64,000 nt of DNA from Prunella strophiata (lineage: Eukaryota; Chordata; Aves; Passeriformes; Prunellidae). Each line of letters begins with the position of its first letter. The first letter of the stretch is position 1. The stretch is from assembly GCA_036583965.1 (NCBI GenBank), contig JAZBQD010000030.1:108474662-108538661 (forward strand), read 5' to 3'. Below the pieces are notes generated by a model. That model worked only from the letters and a program-made list of their open reading frames with translations, did no database searches and was not told the DNA's origin. Positions 50,191 through 61,381 of this stretch are shown in pieces. The position numbers were made by a program, and so were the translations under genes.

Positions 50191-51849
50191 TTATCTATCT
50201 TGCATTCCTTCCACAATCACTCTTTCGTGCTCTTTCTTCTCCTTCCCTGCTCACTTTCCTTCCCCTCACTGTGCTGACATCAGAGATGAGGGAACTCCAT
50301 CTCAGGAGCTGAGTCAGTTCTTCAGAAGTGCTCAGGCTCTCCTTCTGCTGCCCATTCTTCCACAGCTCCTGCACTGACATAAATGAGAGTGTCCCCAGCC
50401 TGTCTCAGAGCAGCCTCTGGCCACAAACCTCTGTGTGTTCTGCTTCTGCTGCTGAATTTCCAAAGATTTAACAACTACCTCAGCTTTCTGGATGAGCAGT
50501 TCCTCTTCATGACAGCATTTAAATCAATGCTAAAGTGCAAAAGCTGCTCCTAATAAACAGGTGTCTGCTACCCCACCCAAATAATGGGATTTCACTCTGT
50601 ATCAGTGATGTGCTGAAGTCTTTCCTACACTACATCTTTTATTTCATAGAAACTGAGTGAAGCCCCCCCTCTGTGGTGACAGGACCACCTCAGAAATGTC
50701 CTTCCCAATGGCTTGGAGATGTCAGGGGAGAGAGTGACTCAATCAGCATTTGGATCTCTTGGAGCTGTCACTGTCTGCTGGGACCTTCTGAAAGAATCTA
50801 AAGGGCTTTGGACAAAGCCCTAAGACTGGCACCTTTTGGAGCATCCTTGGTCACAGTGACAAACCACAGGGAGTAAAAAAATCTTTAAACTTGAAGATCT
50901 AGTGTGATCACACAACTTTCTCTGTCCCACATACAAGAGGGCACTGAAGCAGAGCCCATGTTCTCTTGCTTTTGGTGTGAAGAGCACTCTATTCTGTTCT
51001 TTTAGGAAAATAAATATCCTTCTCCTTTCTTTTCATAGCATGCTGCCTCATGCACTGTGCAACAAATGAAAGGTGTGTTGGATAGGAGACAGTGTGAGAC
51101 AGAAAAATTGAATTTTAATGCTTCCTCCTGTTTTGCAGAACTGCTTTCTCTGAAAAATCAGAAATCCTGGAGTGATCTACAACCAAGTTACCCAAGAAAC
51201 CATCACATTGCCACTGACACCCAGCTGTGCTATCAGAGAGCTGATATCCTACAGACTGGAATGGTTATTCTTATCTGCAGCTAATGCAAATCTCATTTAA
51301 ATAGGCAAACAGACTGGGGGAAAGAGAAGTACTTCAAGGATTTCAAAAACCTGAAGTCTCTCAACCTACTCCTTGGTCATTTTTTTTTCTTTAGAGATAA
51401 AGTTTAGCATTCAATTTAACCAATATAGAGAAACAATAAGAGACTTTCATAAGTATTGTTCACCATCAGAAAAAAGCTGACCTGTCTGGAAAGCTAAAAC
51501 CATGTTCTCAGTGGGAGAAAATGGATACAGAAAAAAGCAGCTGGGCATGAACTTTGCAGCAGTTTTACTCCAATCCAGTGATCCATAGAAAAAGTTGCTG
51601 CAAATGTGGGTTTGCTCAGTGTACACAAGGCTGTGATATTTGAAGTGCTGAGAGCCTGAAGTTGACCTTTAATGTTATTCAGCAATTTGGTAAATGACTC
51701 CTCTGGACTCCAGGAGCTCTTTGGAAGGTCAGGGGAATGTAACCTGTATAACCAGTAAAAGAGTTTGGCATGAATTTTTGAGAAATTAATATTTTGCAAA
51801 TTATAAACCCTTTTAATTTATATTCATGATGGATTATACTAATTAAATA

Positions 51850-51912
51850 TTGATATACATATACATATGCATATCTATCTAGATAGATGTACATATATAT
51901 ATATATTTAAAC
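51850..51912. repeat. AT-rich microsatellite with a perfect 16-bp palindrome
   Basis: TGATATACATATACATATGC leads into a TA dinucleotide run at about 51893-51906. Between them, 51873-51888 (ATCTATCTAGATAGAT) is a perfect palindrome. Slippage-prone DNA; no function is inferred. Confidence 0.85.
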
Positions 51913-54900
51913 ACACAAATAAGTTACTGCTAAAACATCAGTATATTCACAGGTGTACTTTTGTTTTGCATCCTCAGATTTGCCTAAGCAGGTAAAACAA
52001 TTCTTTATTCAGAAAGTATTAAACCATTAATCTTTTAAGTAAATTTAGGGGTTTGAGTCAAACAAGGGAGGAAATTCAGTCCCCAAACCAGTAACTTCTC
52101 TGTTTTCACATTTCTTTTATGCAGATATTTCACTCCACAGGTTTTATGACAAGTTTTGTTGTGGGACAATGTTTGCATCAAGTTTATTAACCCTTTAAAC
52201 TGAAGGGGAGGGGAGAGATAATAGTTGGAAAACTACTTCATGAGTATCACAACTTATTATCACAGGGTGTCATTTCTTTCCAGCAGTAAAATTACAACCC
52301 ACAGTGAGAATAACTTAGAGTGACAGAGATGATCAGATTGTAAAGCTACAAAACTGTTTTATCCCTTGGAATCTGCAGGAGAGAGATCCTAGTGACACTC
52401 CATGTCATGAATGATAATTATTTTTATGCCATGGAAAGCCAGTGATTGGAGATATGACCTCCATCACAAAAACACCTGTCTGGGTAAATAATTCCACTCT
52501 ATTATAAAGAAAGAAGAAAGTGATGAGGCACTTTCAATCAATTTTTAATTGTACCAACAGAAATGGGTATCTGTCATGGTGATGTGAGGGGAAGGACAAA
52601 GATCATCCTATCAAGTTTGTTCACTGGAGAAAAAATATGCTTTTAAGTGGTGCTCCATCATTTCTTGCTGAGCCAGCCTGCCTTTGGTAGATGACTGAGT
52701 GCTGATTTTTGGAGGGGGAGCAACTCATTACAGGCTGGCCCAGCTCCCTCTGTCAGTACTGATAACTTCTCACCAAGTTTCATGAAGAACCAGAAAACCT
52801 CGGTTTTAAATCCAAATCCAACTTAAGCTTAATTGGGCTTGAAATGATAATTGTGCTCCTAGCATACTATTGAACCTCTGCATATCTTTTGTGTCCTTTT
52901 GTAGGTATTTTATGGTTTTGGTTACTTATGGTGGTGCAAACTAAATTCCAGCCTTTGCAGTGGAGGTGTCTGCTGGAGTCAGGCACCCTGACCTGCCTCA
53001 GTAAGCCAGGAAGGGAAAGAGGCATTTTTATAAGGAACAATTCCTCTGACCAGTTTTAGACACCTGATTTAGTCTGAGACAATTCTCATGTGAGACACAG
53101 ACATTTCTCCCCACCAACACCACTAAGAAAGACTAGAAAGGGTGATTGAAACCTCAGCACATGCCTTAGTGATGCTGCAATTTGACCAAATGATTCCTCC
53201 TATATCTTAAAAACAAACAAAAAACGTCCCAGGCTCCTTGCCCTAGATTAGATGTGCCTAGGACACGAGGTTGCTGCAGCCAGACTCAAGTAGGGGCAGC
53301 CTGGCTGCTTTCTGTGGCCTGTGTAATTAATGTAATTAGGCAGTGGAGGGAGATGAGTGCAGAGAACTGATGAAGGCTGCAGGATACAGCCATGGCAGCA
53401 CCCAGGAGGAGCATCCTTGGGGCAGGGCTGGGGCAGCCCTTGCAATCCTTCACTTCAGCTGTCAGGCTGCCTTCCATGGGCTTCTCCTGGTTTGCTCTTT
53501 CTGTGGCCATCCTTGAGCCAGTTTCCTTCATTTTTTTACCCATTTCACTCATACCCAAGAAGGTGATGTGATTTTTTTCACAGAGTGTGCTTGTAAGGAT
53601 GAATTGAATTTCTTCAGAGCTTGAATTACTTTTGCTTTGAAAGTAAATCAAGGAGTTTTACTTTGGAGAAAGAGTTGGAGCTGTTTAAACCCATTTTTCA
53701 GCAGCTGCAGGTAACAGTGATCTTTTCAAATGTAGCGTTGTCTAGAGCATGAAGGAGATGTACCTGAAGAGACAGGGAAGAAAGGATCTTCCTGAGAGTG
53801 CAGAAGGAATTAATCTGGCTTCATGTTTCAATGATGATATGAGTCCTTTTCAACATCTTTTAAAGGTGTTTCATAAAGATTTCAGTATTTCTATTTAGTC
53901 CTGAGTGCTAAAACAAATCCATGTGATTGAGGACTTTCTACTTTTCCTCTTAGCTAATCTTCTCCTGTTCATTTTTCTTTTGGCTTTCACTGACTGCGTA
54001 TTCTTTTCCTTTAATATTTTGCCTCCTGGGAATTTAAAATACAAATACTTACTTCTTTCAGTAAACTCTTATTCCCACTTTGTGGCAGGAGGACATACAA
54101 GGAGCAAATGGCACACCATGTTTCTGTGGCACCCAGTCTCACTTAAGGAGGGAATGATATCTCTGAGAAGGGGAGCATTTGTGTCTCAACAGTCTGATAG
54201 TCTGAAAAATGAATGCAACTTGTTCAAATACTTGTTATTTCCAACTCTTGGAAAATATGTTATACCCAGTAGGTTGAAGGAAAGTATTTAACTGGCATTT
54301 TGTCAGATTTTATGTATGCATTTTGTGGAAGTTAATACAACAGCTTCTCTTGAGAGTCAATGTGAGGACTCTAAAAATGTAGTTGGGAAAGGATGAGAAC
54401 AATTGATAAAGTTAAAAAACAAAAGTGCAGCAGAGCAGCAGGCTCAGGCATGCCTTGTAAGCACAGCCATTTGGGCCTAGCTGCAGGGCAGACTCCAAAC
54501 AAAAAGGAGCAAACTTGCAGAAAACTTGAAAAGTTTTATTTCTGGAACAATCTGGAAACATGAGCAGACCTCAGAGGCTGCTCCTTGTCTTGTTCCATGG
54601 CCCTGGGCTCAGTTTTTCCCCAGCACTTGGTGGTTCCTCTCATGAAGGACATGGAAAGTTGGGAATGGAGCAGAACTCCACCCTGGCTCCTCTTTGTTCC
54701 CAAGTTCTGGAGACAAGGGAAAGATCATTATCCTAAGGAAACATTGCCTTTTATACACAGAGAGCCATGATTTTCCATCTTTCATATAAATTAACTATAT
54801 GACCTTTCTTTTCCCCATTGGTTCATATTATTCTGGGTAGGAATCTGCCTTTTATCTTGCAAATGTTTCTTCTGAGCACTGTGAGCAAATAAGAATAAGA

Positions 54901-55003
54901 AGTCCAGGTATCTTCCCCAACAGGTTTTAGCTGTGTTAAAAACCCCAGCCAAACAAAAAATTACCCAACACTTTGGAACTGATTCTTTTAAGTATGAGAA
55001 AGA

Positions 55004-55062
55004 AAAACAAAAACAAAAACAAAAACAAAACAAACAAAAAAACCCAAACAAACAAACAAAAA
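55004..55062 (+). repeat. CAAAAA/CAAA low-complexity tract
   Basis: Tandem AAAAAC units are followed by CAAACAAACAAA and an A run. This is a simple repeat, possibly the decayed tail of an unrecognised retroposed element. Confidence 0.85.
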
Positions 55063-56467
55063 AAAAGGGAGATGATAATAGCTGTGGAAATTTTCTACAC
55101 AATTCAAAAGAACATGGGACTAGGTTTTTTTTTTGTGGATCATGATATAATGTTTGCTTTTTTTTTTTTTTTTCCCTCCACCATGCCTAAGGTTATAAGG
55201 TTTTTTCTAAAAAATGTCAAGTAAGTCCCACCATCACAGAACACTTCACTGCACCCACATGTCCTCCTTGGGAGAAGACAGAGAACAAACTGTGCAGGTG
55301 CAGGATGTGTTAATGAGGTGCTGGAGGGAATTTGGGCACCAAGGGTCTGTTGGAAGAACCTGATCAGAACAGAAGAGAATTTAATGTCTGGCCAAGAGAG
55401 GGATCCTGGAGCAGATATTCTCCTGCAGCAAGCTATAACAAGGCCATAATATCAATAATCTGCATGTTAATGAGTCAGAAATCTTCAGATTAAAGCTTTC
55501 CCAAGTGAGCTGTGAGACAGCTTTATGGCTGTCAAGTAGGACAGTTTTCTTAATGCTCATGAATAGTTTTTTTCCCCTATCTCAATCATGGAGAGGTCCT
55601 GACCTCGAAATGAATACTTTTTTTCTTCCAGAAAGAGAAAAAAAAGTGACTTTTATAGATTTTTTTGTTTGCTATTATAATCTTTGCTGTTATGAGGATT
55701 TTTGTATCTATGGAAAGGCAAAATAAAAAAAATAGGCAATGTAGAGCTAAATATTAAAGGTCAATGCTGAATTCTGAAGTTACTTTTAAGCTTCACATTT
55801 TTTGTTTGAAGCTGTGACAAACAAAAAAACCTCTGAATGCTTTGAAAAACAAAACCATGTCCAATTGTGCATTTTCTCACTGTAAAGGTTAGGTTTTCCA
55901 TTCCAATCTCTTTCTGATTAGCAATGACCAGGGAGCCTTAAACATAACAATTTAAATTTCTGGATGAGAATATCCTTGAAGATACAGCAGGAAAATTTCA
56001 TTTTCAAAACCCACCTCATTCTTCAAAAAAGTCACAAATTTCATGAGTTCACCCTGGGCAGTGGTAATGATATGTCCTGGACTTGGACATAGAAGATCTG
56101 TCAATATAATAATCCATGTCCAAAGTGTCCCAACCTCAGTAATTAAAGTGGACAAAGTATATGTTTATTCCTTACCATTTAATGGTACTAATGAGGGTTT
56201 AGAAAGCAGATGTAAGGCTTATTTCAGCTGGTGGGGCAGGTAGGGTCTTCATATTACTGGGATGCATAAAACCCACCCTGCAGTTTCCAACAGCTGATTG
56301 TTTTATCCCAAGTTTAGGGAAGTGTTCACAGACTGTCCCTGGGTTTGGTGCCACCTCCAGGGAATATTCATGGCCTGAGGACTCCAAGCTGAGGGGTGAA
56401 TTTGCCATCATCTGTCAGCAAAATGCACAAGACCACCACTTACACCCATCCTCTCTGTCACTGCCTT

Positions 56468-57000
56468 GTGGTAGCAGGGCCCCAGCTGGGTAATAATTAA
56501 CATTGACTCCATCATCCAGAAGAAAAAAACACTTTATTATTAGAAATCTCCAGTTCTTATAGAAACAATGGTGGACCTAAGGCCTGATTGGTCTCACAGT
56601 GAAAACCTCTCACATTATTGGTGAATTATCAATAGCACACTCTGGAGAATCATATCTATAAACAATGGTTACAGAAAGAGAGATAATAATTGTTTGAATT
56701 CTTCCCTCTAAGTTTGCCACAGTTTCTCACAGCTTCCCAGGATTTCCTGGGGAAGTCTGTGCCTGCTCTGTGTGGCCAGAGAGCTGCTGCCACAGCTGCC
56801 TTGCTTCCAAACCTGCTCATGCTGGCTAAGGGCACAGCTGGAATACATCCCAGCTCTGTTCTTAAGCACTGGTACTGGATTAGCACATCTCATTGTTTTT
56901 TGTCTCTGTACTCCAAGTCATCAAGAATGAGCACAGTTAATTGCTGTCTCTGTACTCAAAGTAACCAAGCACAGTTAATTATTTTTTAAGGCTCATTACA
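56468..57000 (-). mobile_element. Endogenous retrovirus LTR (compact TATA-AATAAA type), minus strand, about 530 bp
   Basis: Read on minus, the element would start TGTAATGAGCCTTAAAAAAT at 57000 and end in the complement of TGTGGTAGCAGGGCCCC at 56468, giving TG...CA termini of normal LTR form. AATAAA (plus TTTATT at 56533-56538) lies about 17 nt past a CTATAAG box (plus 56555-56561). The 3' portion matches the LTR at 49132 in the same orientation. A GTAGCA hexamer follows the right edge and also occurs at 56470-56475 inside the presumed left edge, so the exact border and target duplication are ambiguous. A 43-bp tandem duplication lies near the 5' end. No retroviral genes adjoin, so it is probably a solo LTR. 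Confidence 0.65.
56902..56982. repeat. Tandem duplication of about 43 bp inside the LTR
   Basis: GTCTCTGTACTCCAAGT at 56902 and GTCTCTGTACTCAAAGT at 56945 each run on to GCACAGTTAATT. The period is 43 bp, and the second copy lacks about 5 bp (around AAGAATGA). In minus-strand LTR terms the pair lies in upstream U3, where retroviral enhancer repeats are often found. Confidence 0.8.
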
Positions 57001-57970
57001 GTAGCAATTCCAATTCTTTTCAGGCAAGCAAGACAACTGAGGAGTGAGAGCTGAAAGTTCTCATTTTGTCTTATTCACAAAGCTCTAACTCTGCTTCCCT
57101 AGCAACTCCTTTGTGACCTGTGAATTCTAATCTTAGTGAGACAGTAGAAATTTAGTTCTGTTCTTGTACTGTTGATTTCAAACCTGTGTGTGAAACTTTT
57201 TAAACTGTCTAGCCTCCAGTAAAATAAACTGGAATAATGCAATCCCTAAGAAATGGAAAAATCAGTAACATCTGGATAACTTGGATACAATGTACTGTGT
57301 CTGCAGTTTTTTCTACAAACTTTAACAATCTATCACATTTAACGGGCTGTGTAACAATTTCTCCTGTCAGGAGTATATTGAAACTGCAATAGATCTCCCA
57401 CATCTTAGTTAAGTATCTAAAATACTCAAACATCATTACGAAAAAAAAACCAAAAAAACAAAAACAACCCTGTTCTATGTGAAACCAGAAGGCTGCATCA
57501 CAAGAAGAGGAAAACTCAATTTTTGGCCAAAATTATCTTAAAGGCAATTTCAGAAAGACTGAAATTGAGATTTATTTAGATCACACACTTTGTTCTCCCA
57601 GTATTACCCCAGAAATACCTCCATACATAACCTAAGTGATATAAAAATAAAGCAAATCTGGCATCCAGGTTGGCTGGTACCAATGTGTCATGAGCCCATG
57701 TGGAACAGCAGTGTGAGGTCAGATCTGGAAGCCCAGGAGCTCACCCAAGGCTGACATGTCAATATTTGTGTGCAGCCTGGAGATGAGGCAAGTTTTCATG
57801 GAGATGTACTGAAGGCACAGACTGGCAAGCCTAGATGTGTCCTGGCCTCTCTGACTTGAGCTTTAGCTGAGTTACCCTCACCTCCTGCCACATTTCCACT
57901 GAAAGGTGGAACAGGTTTTTTTTGTCTCTTGAAATATGGGAAAAAAAAAATAAAAATCTGACCTGCCCAT
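57001..57970. other. Non-coding unique DNA, no gene recognised
   Basis: AT-rich sequence with an A-rich patch at about 57440-57465 and an A run near 57941. Nothing recognised. Confidence 0.6.
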
Positions 57971-58104
57971 CTACCAAGGCCAGGTTGGGTGTAGCTCTGA
58001 GCAACCTGGTCTAGTGGAAGATGTCCCTGCCCATGGTAGGGGGGTTGGAACTGGGTGAGCTTTCAGGTCCTTCCCACACCCAGGGCATTCTATGATTCCA
58101 TGGT
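57971..58104 (+). mobile_element. CR1 LINE 3'-terminal fragment, second subfamily
   Basis: The diagnostic CR1 3' untranslated blocks appear in order: AAGGCCAGGTTGGGTGTAGC, GAGCAACCTGGTCTAGTGGA, TGTCCCTGCCCATGG, GGGGGTTGGAACTGGGTGAG, then CAGGTCCTTCCCACACCCAG and the tail ATTCTATGATTCCATGG. This is the CR1 type with an ATTCTATG tail, different from the ATTCTGTG copies at 8084 and 17969. There is no ORF2 sequence; the insertion is very short. Confidence 0.85.
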
Positions 58105-60103
58105 CTATGACCTTTCTTTATTTTCTACCTGCTCCAACATCTGCCTCCAGAGGCACCCAAGGTACAGCATGCCCCAGTGGTTTAAAAGTTCCCAAAGAGA
58201 TTCTGGATCCACAACAGTGTCAGTGTGACCTCTGGAGCTTTCCTGCCCTTCCACTTGCTCAGGTTTTGGGCTAGGGGTGGCAGCCAGGGGAGAAGAATGC
58301 AGCTCCCCTTTGAAATGAGGCATTCAGGCTATTAAATCCCCGTGGCAGCTGGCTCTGCTCTGCCTTTGTACAGCTCTGTCAAAGGCACTGAGCAGCAGGG
58401 GGAACTGCCTCCTTGCCATGTGGGCTGACAAAGACATAATGGTATAAAATAGGCTTTCCTCTTCCATTTGATGTGGTAAAGGTAAAGCCCCTTTGCTGAC
58501 AGCCCCCCTACCAGATGTGCATTGTTGTTAATTTACTATTTCTATCACAGTAATGTGCTGGCTCTGTGAGAGATTGATGTTCTGTATGCAAAGTGCTCCT
58601 TGTAAATAGATCAACAAAGAGACATTCTGCAAGCACTTAAACCTCATAGTAAATGCTTTCTACTCTGTGTGTTCCTTGGTGCATTTTGCTCACATTTATC
58701 TACCATGTTTCAGTTGTTAATGTCTCCAGCACTGCAAGTGTTCAGGAATGGAGTTTCATGTTTTTCCTCTTCCTCTAAACCTTTGCAACAAGTTTGATTC
58801 TTCTCCAGGATTTGAAACTGCCTATAGGGAAAGGTGAAGCTTCTGTCTGGGGTCTTTGAACAGCATGAGGATGCCTTGCTTCCCCATCCCATGCATAGCA
58901 GGGGAAAAAAGGACTATCACTGTCTTAATTTTTTTTTTAAATGTCATCCTCCCCAAAAGGCCATAGTTGTTAACCTGTGAATCTTGGCACTTGAGCAAAT
59001 CTCCCTCTCCCAGCTTCAGATAATCCAAGTTTCTTAAAGTTTTGAAAGACTAGGGACTACAATCATCTGACACACATGGAAACCCCAGGAGATTCTTTCA
59101 GAAATGACCTTTCTGGACATCAATTAAACTCAGGCTCCATTTCTTTCAACTGCATTGAGTTCCTATTTTTGTTAAGTCCCTCTCAAAGCTCAGCTTTGTA
59201 GTGTGTCTCCCCAGGCTGGGAGCAGGCAGGGCTCCTCTGCTCTGCCTGCACAAGTCAGTTCTGCTCAAGCAGCCCTGGGTCAGAGGTAAGAGCTCAGGAA
59301 CTCTCCCCATCCCCTTCAGTCACAACAGGTTAACAAGGCCATGCTGACTGCCTCCACCTCCTGCCTTGCACTCCTGAGCCACAGCCTTAAAATGTGAGTT
59401 ATGATTCATAAAGCCATTACTAAGAACTCATAACCTCAAGTACACAGCTGCTTTGTGCAAAGGGGAGGTACAGAAAATAAATGTATGTTTTCCAAGAAAG
59501 CACAGAAAAAAGATAATTGGCAAGTCAGTCATGGCACAGTTCAAACAAAGGCTACCCTTCTGTGGCTGGCTTTGAATTTGCTGCAGGTAGGGAATTTGTT
59601 TTCACACCAAAAAAAAAAAAAAAATAAAAAAAATAAAAAAAAAGAAAGTAACCTTCTTCTGCTTCTTCTGTCTAATTAAGGACATATTTTGTGGTCGGAA
59701 TGGAAGCCTGTTTATAACTGCTACATAAATGCATAATGTGAACAATTTCTCTCTTCATTTGCAATTTTTACAGAACAAGTTCGGTGCAGGGTAGGGCTCT
59801 TAAGGCTGCCTGAAGGGAGGCTGAGGTGAGGCAGAGCTGCCTGACTCCAGAACTGAGATGCCAAAACCTTACTTAAAAGGGGGTTAAAATGCTGGGAACA
59901 GTTTGCACATGGACCTTCAGGTTCCAGGGACTTGGCTCTCTGTGTGACCCAGAACAGACCCAAATCTTTTAACACCCTATTTGTGCCCAAGCCCAATAAC
60001 TCCCCACTGCAGTGTCCAAGCCCTGCTGGCAATGATGCCCTGTGGGGGACACTTTCAGCCCCTGCTGTCCCTGTCAGACTTCCTACAAAGCCTGAGAAAT
60101 CTG
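58105..60103. other. Non-coding unique DNA, no gene recognised
   Basis: No exon or RNA gene recognised. An A-rich run with T interruptions lies at 59609-59647. Confidence 0.55.
59609..59647. repeat. Poly-A tract with TAAAAA interruptions
   Basis: About 16 A are followed by TAAAAAAAA, TAAAAAAAAA and GAAAG. It could be a decayed retroposon tail; no element body was recognised upstream. Confidence 0.85.
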
Positions 60104-60193
60104 CCTTGGTGGAAGCTGTCCCTGCCCATGGGCAGGGGATTAGAATAAAATGATTTTTAAGGTCATTTTTAACTCAAACCATTCCATGATTCT
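60104..60193 (+). mobile_element. CR1 LINE 3'-terminal fragment, same type as 57971
   Basis: CTTGGTGGAAGCTGTCCCTG, then CCCATGGGCAGGGGATTAGA, a changed middle, then AACTCAAACCATTCCATGAT, the CR1 3' end with a single tail unit. It matches the second half of the copy at 57971-58104 but is more diverged and starts further 3'. Confidence 0.8.
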
Positions 60194-61344
60194 TCAAAAA
60201 GGTGGTTACTATGGCTGTTTCTTTTCAAAATGGAAAGTGGGAAAAGTCTTGTCACTTCCCAGCCTTTGCTTTATACAATATTTTACAGGTTAGACTGATC
60301 AATATAGGAAATGGAAGAATGTGTTTCAGGTCCTCCTTGCACATTAGCTGTCCCTAGATCGATGCTGCACCTCTCTCAGGTGTGGAGAAAGCTGAGATGT
60401 GTTTATTCTCCCTTCCTGAAATCCTGACAGACCACTGAGGGTGCAGGAGATGAAATGCCATTCAGGAGTACTGGATCTATACCATGACTTGGGCGTGTAC
60501 CTGTAGAGGAGAAAGCTTTATCTCTGCACCCAAGACCACATCAAATTACTTAAATTACAATTCCTTTGGGTTCTCATTCTGGGGGCACATTTGAGATGCA
60601 GCAAGCTGTGCATGCACTCTCTGCTGACTGAGCTGATTTTGTGAGAATTTCACTTGGACACATGAAGCTGTGCTTATGACCTGCCTTGCAATAACTCTGA
60701 TTTCCCATGCAGATCCTGAGATACTTCCCTGGGAAGGCTGGAACAACACACCAGCCATGCCAAGGCTGTGGGTTTGGAGCCCCTGAAGAATGGATATTTC
60801 TCTGTTTTGATGCTGGAGACTGCCAGGGCAAAGGACTCTGTGTGCCTGGCCTGTGTTTTTCCTTAGCCAGCCTTTTACAGCCACTGCTGGAAGCAGAACA
60901 ATGAGCTCCACAAAGCTTTGTAAGCCCAGGAAATGCCATCCTTGTGTGACTGTCCCCACGTGCTGCAGGGAGCACACCTCCCATGGCCTGGGTGAGATTC
61001 AGCCCTGGCTCTCAGGCAGTGAAGTGCCACACTTTGCAGCAGCTAACTTTTAATCATTTATTTGACTTGATCTTTGTTCAGTCATGTCTGCAGGGAGAAG
61101 CAGCTGAAATAACCTGTAATACACTAGAGAGAGTTGCCAGTCAGTTCCCATTTCAAAAAAAAGGATTTATGATCTCTTGCTAACAGCTCCATCACCTTAC
61201 CCAGTGTCCTATTGTGCACTTTATCAAACTACCCTGCTCCGAGTTCTGCACTGCAGTTATAATCACTCACACTTGGATCAGGATGGATCCAGCTGCAATG
61301 TGTGTCATTATGTTGCAGTATCCAGATTCTGCTTGGGTTTTCTT

Positions 61345-61381
<37 letters not shown>

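Larger units (their letters stand above)
49481..56467. other. Non-coding DNA between two related LTRs, no gene recognised
   Basis: About 7 kb. It is provirus-sized but shows no retroviral gag, pol or env reading frame, no primer-binding site next to an LTR, and no long frame of any kind. The open frames are all short (133 codons or fewer). It contains a possible CR1 tail relic at 50170-50190, AT-rich microsatellite DNA near 51850-51910, a CAAAAA-type tract at 55004-55062 and a T run at about 55158-55173. Otherwise it is unique-looking. Confidence 0.6.

Noticed and set aside
49132..57000. A single complete provirus bounded by the two minus-strand LTRs
   Set aside because: The LTRs are too different from each other, and no retroviral reading frames are seen between them.
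60555..60984. Pair of 136- and 140-codon minus frames
   Set aside because: They overlap in different registers without recognisable domains, as expected for stop-poor non-coding DNA.
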